This document shows, one piece after another, positions 29,501-37,373 of a stretch of DNA of 64,000 nucleotides. The DNA comes from Halomonas sp. HAL1. Its GTDB lineage: Bacteria > Pseudomonadota > Gammaproteobacteria > Pseudomonadales > Halomonadaceae. Position 1 is the stretch's first letter. Each line of letters begins with the position of its first letter. The notes beneath the pieces were generated by a model. It did no database searches, had not been told where the DNA came from, and worked only from the letters and a program-made list of their open reading frames with translations. Location: contig NZ_CP130610.1 in the NCBI RefSeq assembly GCF_030544485.1, positions 3,472,001 to 3,536,000 of the forward strand, given 5' to 3'. A program made the position numbers and the translations under genes.

Positions 29501-32500
29501 CCACCATTGGCGGTGACATGGCTGTTGTCCAGCGCGATGTTCTGGCCAGCGGTGCCAGTCAGATCGCCGCCGGATTGCGCCTGGCTGCGAGCCAGAGAGA
29601 TGTCGCCTTTATCGGCGGTCAGCGTCATGCCGTCTCCAGCGGTAGCACTGGAGTCGGTCAAGCTGATGTTGTCGCCAGCATGGGCGGTGAGCGTACCGCC
29701 CGCGGTAGCATGGGCACCGCGTGAAAGCGCTACATCACCCTCATTGGCGGTAATGGACAAATCGCCAGCAGTGGCTTCGGCGAAGGCGCTGCGGTCTAGA
29801 CTCACGGAGCCCTTGGCTTTGAGCGCCATATCGGCAGCCGCGATGGCTTTGCCGGAAGTGTCCAGCGCCAGATCCGCGCCCTGGGCATCCAGGGACATGT
29901 TGGTACCGGCCTGCAGGTAGGCGCCGTTGGTGACGGCGATGCCCTGACCAGCGGTGCCAGTCAGTTCGCCAGCGGCGCTCGCGTGAGTGCCGTTTGTTAG
30001 CGTGATGTCACCATCGGTGGCGGTCAGCGAAAGATCGCCACTGGTGGCCTCGGCGGAGGCGCCGTGGTCCACCTTTACGCTGCCTTTGGCCGCTATTGTC
30101 ATGTCGGTCGCAGCGGTGGCGCTGCTGGTATTATCCAGCGTCAGGTCCGCACCCTGAGCATCCAGGGACATGTCGTCACCAGCTTGCAGGGAGGAACCGT
30201 TAGTGACGGTGATGCCCTGACCGGCGGTGCCGGTCAGTTCGCCGGCGGCGCTCGCACGGGCGCTATTGGTAAGCGTGATGTCACCGGCGGTGGCGCTCAT
30301 CGCCAGATCACCGTTGCTGGCTTGCAGGTTGGCGCTGCTACTCAGATTGATATCGTTATTGGCTTTGAGCGTGACATCGGTGGCAGCGGTAACACTGCTA
30401 CTGTTGTTCACTTCAATGCTGGCGGCCTGGGCATCCAGCGTGGTTTCGCCGGTGGACTGGAGACGGGTGCCGTTGGTCAGGACGATGTCACCGGTGTTCG
30501 AGGTGAGCGTCATGTCGCCGATTTCCGGCGTCGGGGCTAGCGCTACCCTGACCATCGGTGCCACGCCGCTGCTCAGGGTAGCGGTGCTCAATTGGAGCAG
30601 GCCACCGGCCAGCAGATCCATATCGCGGTTGGCGTTCAGATCGCTGTTGGTGACGGTGATGTCGCCGCCGGCTTGGGCATTGAGGTCCTGGGCGGTGCTC
30701 GCCTGGGTGCTGTTGGTCAGCGTGATGTCGCCGGTGGCACCCAGCACGAGATCATCGCCCTGGGCATCCAGGGTGCTGTGAGTGAGGGTAACGTCGCCGG
30801 TGGATGGAGCTGGCGCTAGCGCTCTGTTGTTCCCGATTTCAATATCGGGGTACATGCCGGCACCCACCTGAATGCCGCCAGCAGCGGAGCCGGTGGTGTT
30901 GGTCAGGGTGATGTCGCCGCTTTGCGTCAACAACAACAGGTCATCAATGTCGTCCTCGCCAAGACCACTGGCGGTGCCGCTCTTGAGGGTACTGTCGATG
31001 GCGTTGATGGTGTCACCAGCGAGGAAGCCCAGGCCATGACCAGCGTTAAGCTGGCTATTGGCGGCCAGGGTCACATCGTCCTCGGCCTGACCCACTAGAT
31101 TGCCGTCGGCGGTTAGGGTTTGGCCGTTGATGCTCAGGTTGGCGCCGGACAGCATTTGCAGATTGCCAGCTGCCTGCATGCCCGCGTTCACGGTCATGTC
31201 GCCGTTACTATACAGGTCAGTATCACCGACACCTGTCTGGGTCACGTCGTCGTTGATAGTGAGGCTGCCGTCGGTCACCTCAAGGCGGATATCGCCATTG
31301 GCGTCCAGGCCGCTTAACGCCGTCAGTCCCAGGTTTGGCGTCACCCCGCCGATGGTCAGGTCGTTGTTGCGATTGGTGATGTAAAGGCCACCGTTACCAG
31401 CGTCCGCTTCCAGAGCACTGGCTTCCGCCAACAGGGACTGGCTACCATCGCCGATGCCATTGCCAGCGCGTAGGGCTAGGTTAGTGGCGTGCAGTTCAGC
31501 GGTGTCGTCGGCTTCATTAAGCGCATCAATGGCACCGGCAGCTTGCAACGTGATGGTGTTGCCGTCGCCGTCGGTGCGCACTTCACCAAGATGAAGATCG
31601 CCAATCTGGCTGATCAAGGTGATGTCGCCGGTGCTGGTGGCGACGCGGGTCACCTCTAGATCGTCGCTATCGTCGATATTCACTTCGCCATTGGCACTGG
31701 CAGAGACGCTATCCACGCTAGTATCCAGAGCGCGGTGCTGGTTGTCGCCGGTGGCGCCAATGGCACCGCCGGTGGCCGTCATCGCCAGAGTCTTGCCGCT
31801 AATTCGGGTGGTGTTATCCTGGTCGTCGTCGATATTGCCCTCGGCGGACAGGGTGATGTCACCGTCGTCGCCGCCAGCAGAAAGGGTTTCCAGCAGCATG
31901 GCGCCGGTCGCGCTGACGGACATACCGCCGTCAGTAGTGGCCAGATCAACGATATTTAGATCGCCCTGGTCACGCACGGTTATGTCACCCTTGCCAGTGA
32001 CCTTGCCGTCCATCAAACGATCCACGGCGGTGTCCAGCTCGACGTCTCCGCCAGCCTGGAAGTACAGATCACGGGCGGTGACGTTCAGAGTCTCACCGTT
32101 GTCATCAACGATGCGGCCCGCGGCGATCAGATAAGCGTTGTTGTCGCTGCTGCCATCGGCATCGCGGATCTGCGTTTTCAGGCGCAGGTCGCCATCATGC
32201 TTGATGCCGATGTCGCCGTCGCTCTGCACACCGCTAATGCCATCAACGGTACCCACCACCAGTTCGTTGCCGCCGTTGTCGTTGACGATATAGACGTCAC
32301 CTAAACCGCCATGGGCGGCGATCTCGCCAGTGTTAGTGTGTAATACGTGATCAACGCTGCCGATGTTGTCACCAGCGCGCACTGCGATCAGCGCCGCAGT
32401 CAACTGGCCAGCCTCCGGCGTCCAGACGCCGTTCTCCCAGGTGCCGCCTATGCCGCGTACCGCGCCGTCGGCTTGCAGGGTGAGCATCGACGGGCTGACA

Positions 32501-35500
32501 ACATCGCCAACTACACTGATGTCACCAGCCGCATTCTTGACGTGAATTTCGCCGTTCGACTCAATGTCTCCGAGGCCTAGTGAGCCGTTGGACTCTAGAT
32601 AGACAGCGCTATTGATGGCGCGCCCACTGGTGGTACCGATATCCAGGCGATTGGCTTCCACGCCGAGCGGCTTTTCCACCGAGAAGTCGATATCCTGGTT
32701 CTGGTCGTAGGCGCCAATCGCCTGTTTGCGCAGCGCTTCGCTAGCATCGCGGGCGACCTGAGCACTGAACACCGACTGATCCGCCGTGTCGCGGGATACC
32801 TGTAAAGTGTTACGCAGGTTGGTATAGATCTGAACGTTGGAAATGGCGTCCTGATTAAAAGCCTTAGCTACATCCAGGTCGTTGAAGAGTTCGTTCAGTT
32901 CGTCGACCTTTGGCGCGAAGGAGTAACGTTCGAAGCTGTCCAGCGCAGTGTCTGCAGCTGACAAAGCAAGATCAACCACCGCGAAGGCGGCATCGGCGCC
33001 AGCGTCACCACTAAAGGGAATTGCCTGGGCGGCGCCTGCGCCAATGGCGACGGCATTGCGCACCACAGTGGCAATGCTGAGGGCGGAGGCCAATGCATTG
33101 AGTGTTTGTTCTGCGGAGGCCACCTGCGCGCTCAGTGAATTAACCTGGGACTGAGAGACATTCAGGTTGTACTGGGTAAGACCCTGCTGAACAATGGCGC
33201 CCTGGAGCATCGAAATGTACGACTGCAGTTGCTGTTCCAGCGTTTCAAACTGTAGGATTTTGGCGTTCAGCTCCGCCACCCGGCCAGCGTAATCGGCGAC
33301 CGCGGTTTCGCGCACCAGTTCCGCATCGCGCAAACTGGGGGTGTTGGCGGTCAGTTTGACCTGGTCGCCGCGAATGTTGGCATCGCTGCCGTTGCCATCC
33401 ATAATCACGCCGTTGCGGGCGGTCACGGAAACATCGCCATTACCGCCGGTGTCGAGCATGCCAAACGTGATGTTAGTATCCGCGTCCAGGCTTATGTTGC
33501 CGCCCTGGGTGGTCAGATTGCCGGCGATGATGTTGCCGTTGTAGCCCTCGCGGTCAGCGTCGGCACGGGCGGTAAGGGTAATGCTGCCGCCACCGGGCAG
33601 CATGATGGTGTCGTCCTGATTAAGGAACACGATGTTGCCGTTGGTAGCGGTCAGTACCAATTTGCCGCCATCCAGCGTAATCACACCGCCGTTGTTGTCC
33701 AGGATAGTAACGGTGGTGGCGACGATAGTGACCCCAGAAGCTCCCTTGCCCACCAAACTTTCGCTGTCTACTGCCACTGCGCCCATATTAATCGCGTTAA
33801 CGTCACCGTCGCCGCCGGCCACGGATAGGTAACTCACATCCAGAGATAGCGCCCCGTTTGCACCGACGCCATCCTCGCCGCTGATGTTCACTCGTTTGGC
33901 TTGCACATTGGCGGTACTGGAGCCGTTCGGGCGGGCGTCTTCTACCGCGCCACCGCTGGCCAGCGTGACCGTGTTGCCAGCCGATTTCACCGTACCCAGG
34001 TCAAGATCACCAGCGGTTTCGATGTTGATATCGCCACCGGCGGCGTTGGCGCGCACAAGGTTCAGCGGGTCGCCATTGAGATTGCGCACGAAGATGCCGC
34101 CGTTGCTGACGTCCAGCATCAGTTCATCGACATTCAACTCCAGCGCATCGGTAACGCCATCGCGCTGACCGATCTGCTGGGCGTCCATCGTCAGGCGTTG
34201 GCCGCTGATGTTCAGGCTGTTGCCATTGCCATCGCTGACTCGGCCGCTGGCGGAAAAAACCACATCGCCACCGGCTTTCAGCGCATCGAGAATGACATCG
34301 CCGTTCTGCGTCAAATTGATGTCGCCATCGGCCTCGGCACCCAGCAGAGTGAGCGAGCCCAGATTACTCAGGTACAAGCTGCTGGCGCCAGCATCGGCGA
34401 ACAAATTGCCGTTCACATTAGTCGTGAACGCAGTATTCTCGCTGCCGATTTCCTCGCCACGAACGTCCAGGTTTTTCGCGATCACGGCGTTGCCGTCGCC
34501 GCTGCCGTTAATGCTACCTTCGGCAAACAGAGAGACGGTGCCAGTGGCTTTCACCTCATCAATCAGCAAATCACCACCTTGGGTAATCTGCACATCACCA
34601 TCGCCACTGTGTCGGTCGGCGTTGGCTTTGAAAGTGAGCGTGCCGGTGTAGGCGCTGTTGTTGATGCCGATGTCACCATCGGCGGCAGACGCCTCAAGAT
34701 TGCTGACGTTGGTGGTCAGCTCAATGCCCTTGCCGGCATTTAAGGTGGCGCTATCGGCGCTGAGCAGCCCCGCGGTTTCGCTGATGCCGCCGCTAGCGGT
34801 GAGGGCAACATCATGACCTTCCAGCGCCACGCCGTTCAGCACTAGGCCGCCAGCATTGTTAGTGAAATCCAGGTCCAAGCCCTGGCCCGAACGCTGCACA
34901 TTCAGGTTATCGTTATTGCCGGTGAAGGTCAGATTGCCGTCGCTGTCACTGATCGAGGCGTTGCCGTCCAGAGTAGTGATATTAAGCCGTTCCAACGGAC
35001 CTAGGTTGGTCACGTAGGTGCCCGCCAGATTAGTGGCGGTCACAGAGGTTAGGGAGTGCACGTCAGTGCGCAGCCGTTTGGCGGCAGAACCAATCGCCCC
35101 TTTGGCATCCAGCGAGAGGGTATCCGCCTCTACATTGAGCAGGGAGCTATCGCCCTTGATAGCCCCTTGGCCAGCGGTAGCGGTAACGTCACCGCCAATC
35201 GCGGTGATAGTGCCGAGGGTAATGTCGCCCTGAGTAGCGGTGACTTCAACGTTGTTGTTGTCGCCTTCAGCAAGAATTGAGCCAATCGTCAATCCAACGC
35301 CTTCGGAGAGATAAACGCCGTCCTGGCCAGAGCGCGCATTGACGCTGTTGCTTTGCGTTTTAAGCGCACCGACGCCCTGCTGACCGATCCGTCCAGCGGT
35401 ATTAAGGTTCAACTCACGACCGGTGAGCAACACGTTGTCGCCGGAGGTGTAGATACCGCCATCCCGGGATTCCAGGCTCAGGTCGCCGGTGGCATTCACG

Positions 35501-37323
35501 GCACCGGTGAGCAACATGTTACTCTCGGCGCCGATGGAGACATCGTGACTACCGACGGCGCCGTTGCTCAGCGTGACTTCGCCCTCGCCATTGCTGATCG
35601 CCGAGGACGATACCGTTTGGCCGCCCACAGTGATGCGCTCGCCAGCGGTCACCGAGTTGACGACTAGTTCGCCATCCACGTCATTGATGTTGATGCCGCC
35701 GTCCTGGGTCGAAGCGCTGAGCACATCTACAGCGGTGGTCACCGCATGGCCAGCGCTGCCGATGCTACCGTCGGCTTTCAAATTGGTGGCCCAGGCTTCT
35801 ACATTCGGCCCGCCGTTAACGACGCCGGTGAGGTTACCGTCCTCGGCATTGATAATCGCCCGCAGGCCCGCTTCAGCACTGTTGTCACCGGTAGTGATCC
35901 GCTCAAGAGCGACGTCACCGGCGGTGTCAGAAATAACAATATGGCCTTTGTTGGCGCTGGCGCTGAGAGTATCCGCATCGATCCGCAGCGGGTTGTTCTC
36001 GCCGCCGATGCTGGCCCCTTCCACGGTGGTGTTAAGGCTCAGATGATTGGCACGAGCATCGCCAAAGACGTTGCCAGCGCCGTTAATTACGCCAGCAGCG
36101 GTGACAGAAAGGTCGCCATCCACATTGGCGCTATCCAAGGTAATGCCGCCGCTTTTCTCAGTGACGCTGACTTGCCCAGTGACAGTGCCGCTGGTGGTCA
36201 ATATATTGTCAGCTAGATTGACGCTCGCGTTATTGCTGGTGTCGATGTCATCGTCACCGGTATTCAGGCTCACATAGGCATTGCCGCCAGTGGCCACGTT
36301 CAACTCGTTCAAGCCGTCGGCTTCGCCCACATAGGCGTTGCCAGAATCATTCTCAACGGACAGGGAGTCCACGTTGGTATACAAACTTTGACTGCTGGTG
36401 CCAATGTTGTTGCCAGCCTTGAGCGTAGCGCTGGAGCCGGAGATAGAGCCCCCGCTAGAAACGATATTCTGATCGGCCTCTACAATAGTGCTTTGGGCAT
36501 TTACGGTGCCAGACTGTTCGACGGCATCGCCAGCCATGGTCAATTCGGTGGCAGCGGTAATGTCGCCGGTGTTGACCACCGAAGACATCACTTCGCGAGT
36601 CTGACTACCCGATAGCAATACGTGGTCAGCCGTGATGTCACCGCTATTTTCTACACTGCTGGTGGCGCCGTTTAGGGTGGCGTTAGACACCTCGAACTTG
36701 ATCAGACCGTTACCCGCCAGATCAATGTTGTAGGTGCCGTCACTGCCAAGCGTCACGCTGCCCACGTTGGCAATGATATGGCCAGTGTTTTCCACGTTCG
36801 GTGCAATCAGGTACACGAAGCCGCCGTCGCCGACTTTCAGTTCACCGTCGTTGCTGATTGATGCACTGCTCATCATGTCGCCGGTGAAGTTGAACTTCCC
36901 GTCCATGAAGTCCTGATCGGCGATATCGAAGGTAGATGCCACTAAGCCTGCCACATCGACGCTGGCGGAGCTTCCAAACATAATCCCGTTTGGGTTGAGC
37001 AGGAAAATATTGCCGTTGGCGGTGAGCGCGCCCTGTATCTGAGAAACCGTATCGCCAGTGACCCGGTTCAAGGCCACCGAGCTGCTGTTGTTCTGCACGA
37101 ACTTCACTAACTCGGCGGCGTCGATGTTGAAGTCCTGCCAGTTGATCACCGCCTTGTCAGTGGTCTGGGTGATCAATGTTTGCAGAGCACTCTGGGTGAT
37201 TTCGGCGCTGCCCCTGGCCACCGTGCCACCGGTGGGCGCTGCAAGTACGCCACTGCTGAATGCGAAGAAAGAGACCGAGACGGCCGCCGCTACCGAAGCA
37301 TTATGTTTTTTGTTCCGTGCCAT
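23563..37323 (-). CDS. Giant two-partner secretion exoprotein, filamentous haemagglutinin-like (TpsA)
   Basis: 4586 residues. Seen: an N-terminal signal peptide (MARNKK, then a hydrophobic core ending VLAAP near residue 29); a TPS secretion domain (about 30-250) with INWQDFNI, the NPNGIMFGSSASVDVAGLVAST signature and SQIQGALTANGNIFLL; then thousands of residues of short beta-strand repeats of the type GDLTLTA/GNISL/ADADMTLDNS, predicted to fold as a right-handed beta-helix. About residues 1330-1550 are instead alpha-helical (see separate entry). Residues about 2640-3540 contain near-identical 300-residue tandem repeats. The C-terminus (DNEEEWHFSP) has no toxin-like, CDI or anchoring domain that I recognise. 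It starts 50 bases after tpsB, so the pair is an operon; TpsB should export it to the cell surface. Likely role is adhesion or biofilm formation (inference). Confidence 0.92.
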   Translation of the reverse strand: MARNKKHNASVAAAVSVSFFAFSSGVLAAPTGGTVARGSAEITQSALQTLITQTTDKAVINWQDFNIDAAELVKFVQNNSSSVALNRVTGDTVSQIQGALTANGNIFLLNPNGIMFGSSASVDVAGLVASTFDIADQDFMDGKFNFTGDMMSSASISNDGELKVGDGGFVYLIAPNVENTGHIIANVGSVTLGSDGTYNIDLAGNGLIKFEVSNATLNGATSSVENSGDITADHVLLSGSQTREVMSSVVNTGDITAATELTMAGDAVEQSGTVNAQSTIVEADQNIVSSGGSISGSSATLKAGNNIGTSSQSLYTNVDSLSVENDSGNAYVGEADGLNELNVATGGNAYVSLNTGDDDIDTSNNASVNLADNILTTSGTVTGQVSVTEKSGGITLDSANVDGDLSVTAAGVINGAGNVFGDARANHLSLNTTVEGASIGGENNPLRIDADTLSASANKGHIVISDTAGDVALERITTGDNSAEAGLRAIINAEDGNLTGVVNGGPNVEAWATNLKADGSIGSAGHAVTTAVDVLSASTQDGGININDVDGELVVNSVTAGERITVGGQTVSSSAISNGEGEVTLSNGAVGSHDVSIGAESNMLLTGAVNATGDLSLESRDGGIYTSGDNVLLTGRELNLNTAGRIGQQGVGALKTQSNSVNARSGQDGVYLSEGVGLTIGSILAEGDNNNVEVTATQGDITLGTITAIGGDVTATAGQGAIKGDSSLLNVEADTLSLDAKGAIGSAAKRLRTDVHSLTSVTATNLAGTYVTNLGPLERLNITTLDGNASISDSDGNLTFTGNNDNLNVQRSGQGLDLDFTNNAGGLVLNGVALEGHDVALTASGGISETAGLLSADSATLNAGKGIELTTNVSNLEASAADGDIGINNSAYTGTLTFKANADRHSGDGDVQITQGGDLLIDEVKATGTVSLFAEGSINGSGDGNAVIAKNLDVRGEEIGSENTAFTTNVNGNLFADAGASSLYLSNLGSLTLLGAEADGDINLTQNGDVILDALKAGGDVVFSASGRVSDGNGNSLNISGQRLTMDAQQIGQRDGVTDALELNVDELMLDVSNGGIFVRNLNGDPLNLVRANAAGGDINIETAGDLDLGTVKSAGNTVTLASGGAVEDARPNGSSTANVQAKRVNISGEDGVGANGALSLDVSYLSVAGGDGDVNAINMGAVAVDSESLVGKGASGVTIVATTVTILDNNGGVITLDGGKLVLTATNGNIVFLNQDDTIMLPGGGSITLTARADADREGYNGNIIAGNLTTQGGNISLDADTNITFGMLDTGGNGDVSVTARNGVIMDGNGSDANIRGDQVKLTANTPSLRDAELVRETAVADYAGRVAELNAKILQFETLEQQLQSYISMLQGAIVQQGLTQYNLNVSQSQVNSLSAQVASAEQTLNALASALSIATVVRNAVAIGAGAAQAIPFSGDAGADAAFAVVDLALSAADTALDSFERYSFAPKVDELNELFNDLDVAKAFNQDAISNVQIYTNLRNTLQVSRDTADQSVFSAQVARDASEALRKQAIGAYDQNQDIDFSVEKPLGVEANRLDIGTTSGRAINSAVYLESNGSLGLGDIESNGEIHVKNAAGDISVVGDVVSPSMLTLQADGAVRGIGGTWENGVWTPEAGQLTAALIAVRAGDNIGSVDHVLHTNTGEIAAHGGLGDVYIVNDNGGNELVVGTVDGISGVQSDGDIGIKHDGDLRLKTQIRDADGSSDNNAYLIAAGRIVDDNGETLNVTARDLYFQAGGDVELDTAVDRLMDGKVTGKGDITVRDQGDLNIVDLATTDGGMSVSATGAMLLETLSAGGDDGDITLSAEGNIDDDQDNTTRISGKTLAMTATGGAIGATGDNQHRALDTSVDSVSASANGEVNIDDSDDLEVTRVATSTGDITLISQIGDLHLGEVRTDGDGNTITLQAAGAIDALNEADDTAELHATNLALRAGNGIGDGSQSLLAEASALEADAGNGGLYITNRNNDLTIGGVTPNLGLTALSGLDANGDIRLEVTDGSLTINDDVTQTGVGDTDLYSNGDMTVNAGMQAAGNLQMLSGANLSINGQTLTADGNLVGQAEDDVTLAANSQLNAGHGLGFLAGDTINAIDSTLKSGTASGLGEDDIDDLLLLTQSGDITLTNTTGSAAGGIQVGAGMYPDIEIGNNRALAPAPSTGDVTLTHSTLDAQGDDLVLGATGDITLTNSTQASTAQDLNAQAGGDITVTNSDLNANRDMDLLAGGLLQLSTATLSSGVAPMVRVALAPTPEIGDMTLTSNTGDIVLTNGTRLQSTGETTLDAQAASIEVNNSSSVTAATDVTLKANNDINLSSSANLQASNGDLAMSATAGDITLTNSARASAAGELTGTAGQGITVTNGSSLQAGDDMSLDAQGADLTLDNTSSATAATDMTIAAKGSVKVDHGASAEATSGDLSLTATDGDITLTNGTHASAAGELTGTAGQGIAVTNGAYLQAGTNMSLDAQGADLALDTSGKAIAAADMALKAKGSVSLDRSAFAEATAGDLSITANEGDVALSRGAHATAGGTLTAHAGDNISLTDSSATAGDGMTLTADKGDISLARSQAQSGGDLTGTAGQNIALDNSHVTANGGDATLSAADSISLEGASTVAARDNLSADAKSGDLTLIENSTLAAQTGQMDLDAGNRVAFTDSSATAATSMSVDAVDADIALNNSHANAGSDLSLNAGSDITLTHSDDPHTTGSTLTAQLGNLSLAAGDNIALDSASSGVANGDVTARAVTGDLTVIQQSLLLAQSGKMDLDAGNRASITDSTLSAATDLAVDALDADIDLDNATATAGNNLAMTAGTDVSLDHSTANAIGGDMDLTGTSGDVTLNQSNASSGGNLTGTAGQNLAFTDSNATAASNVTLAAGTNAADADMTLDNSHVTAQGGDATLTAADSIGLEGASTVVARDNLSANAQSGDLTLIESSLLNAQTGQIDLDAGNRVAFTDSSATAATSMSVDAVDADIALNNSHATAGSDLSLDAGSDITLTHSDDPNTTGSTLTAQTGNLSLAAGDNIALDSASSGVANGDVTARAITGDLTVIQQSLLLAQSGKMDLDAGNRASITDSTLSAATDLAVDALDADIDLDNATATAGNNLAMTAGTDVSLDHSTANAIGGDMDLTGTSGDVTLNQSNASSGGNLTGTAGQNLAFTDSNATAASNVTLAAGTNAADADMTLDNSHVTAQGGDATLTAADSIGLEGASTVVARDNLSANAQSGDLTLIESSLLNAQTGQIDLDAGNRVAFTDSSATAATSMSVDASDADIALNNSQATAGTDLAMTAGTDVSLDTSSADANSGDLSLTGNVGDVTLTDSSAYAGQHLAITAGKGVALDHSSADADNATLTMTAQNGDVALSNGSDINAGTTADLTASTTVSLADSSATAGDDMTLTGTSGDVTLNQSDASSGGNLTGTAGQNLAFTDSNATAASNVTLAAGTNAADADMMLDNSHVTAQGGDATLTAADSIGLEGASTVVARDNLSANAQSGDLTLIESSLLNAQTGQMDLDAGNRVAFTDSSATAATSMSVDASDADIALNNSQATAGSDLAMTAATDVSLSQSIATAIAGAMDLTATDGDITLDHSHAKAQGDLTAKAGDDIALTDSTASSQSGQMDLDAGNGVAMTGSEATAGAAVTMTADAADIVLDDSIVTAATDLTLDADGEITLTDTSNDGDSVGSTVTAQAGDLSLTAGSDITLDSASHGTAHGDLTATAETGDLTVIEQSTLLAQNGKMDLGAGNRVAVTDSVLSAATGMTVDAAAADIDLDNASATAGSDLSMTAATDVSLTDTVAEAGNGDLSLVASSGDIDLTRGSATAQGNMGLSAGGAINQADHNLTATTGTLAMAALNGAIAQSGSSTASAAGAVGLDAVNGVKITHLASDSDLTVNGGQGGIDMATGSLVAADGDVTMTTDGDINLTRSQAGGDVTLTSNMGGINASDAVSENVTGQNLFLSTARSIGSALSGLKTRVGNLYATITGSGDLYMVEADALTVKDAKLANGDAHLTTGDDLNIDNLAVKGDTVLNSAGVISTGVRGSLSADDLTASAVDGIDLNANLASASLNVSGSGDIDLTNQNALALNQASTVDGDINVDAGGDLGIGRVAAPGEHGVRLTSGGAIAAAGEGSIDSRNVALNAINGIGANGALSLNAADLTAMTNNGDIRLDQTGNVALNTLRTGDGEIAVAVHGGDATLGDIRADGDVSLSAADGGLANDNDATTHVRGDSVTLASANGIGAGGAIDTRANRIDASVSGDGDIDIAEQDGLAGLDASAANGNVKVSTATGNLTVNQVKALSPGNAVMLFAEGGSILDGNGDANNIVASLLRIAAAQGIARASDPLDVRVSSLAANGGSGGVYINNGSSDPLTVFDLIGKGNIGLTTDGDLNLPGTVNGGGVSLRAGGDVVQEGDIFSASYASVYGEGDVTMTSDAQTFAITNVEYHAGDVLTVNEITTSSKLTGGLITLEGNSLKSNADSSGSLDGSQVQFNLTSPQDLDVGYLVKNASNDARISVNGRTLGGKFTEDSQFVADLIFPSTVFPHLIYQNLTTPSSLGFQQDSDNEEEWHFSP
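26734..27060. repeat. Partial diverging copy of the tpsA 900-bp repeat
   Basis: This stretch matches 27541-27867 closely (offset 807 bases), starting at the same GCCCGCGTCC sequence, and then diverges near 27060. It encodes the same order of motifs, ending in the tpsA strand-repeat block around NLTGTAG. Confidence 0.75.
27541..28440. repeat. tpsA long tandem repeat, copy 2 (900 bp)
   Basis: A 900-base unit, exactly 300 codons, that aligns without gaps to 28441-29340. Line-by-line comparison shows whole 60-base blocks identical (for example 27541-27600, 27841-28080) and an estimated 20 or so mismatches overall, clustered in the last 250 bases. The frame is preserved. Confidence 0.92.
28441..29340. 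repeat. tpsA long tandem repeat, copy 1 (900 bp)
   Basis: Second full copy of the 900-base unit, directly adjoining the copy at 27541-28440. A more diverged partial copy continues to about 29480 (GCCCGCGTCGAGATCCATCT and onward). Unit length and phase keep the tpsA frame, so unequal recombination would add or remove 300 residues without a frameshift. Confidence 0.92.
32680..33335 (-). other. Alpha-helical / coiled-coil insert inside TpsA
   Basis: This part of tpsA encodes about 218 residues (roughly 1330-1548) that look unlike the rest of the protein: Leu/Gln/Glu/Ala-rich heptad-like segments (RVAELNAKILQFETLEQQL, SQVNSLSAQVASAEQTLNAL), an Ala/Gly-rich hydrophobic stretch (AVAIGAGAAQAIPFSGDAGA) and further helices (FNDLDVAKAFNQDAISNVQ). 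It is flanked on both sides by normal strand repeats (GDQVKLTAN before, GVEANRLDIG after). Predicted as a helical domain interrupting the beta-helix; no known family was recognised. Confidence 0.7.
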
Positions 37324-37373
37324 TTTGTAGTACCCGTAATATTCGTGATTGCGGGCCTCGGCCCGGTCCCCGA

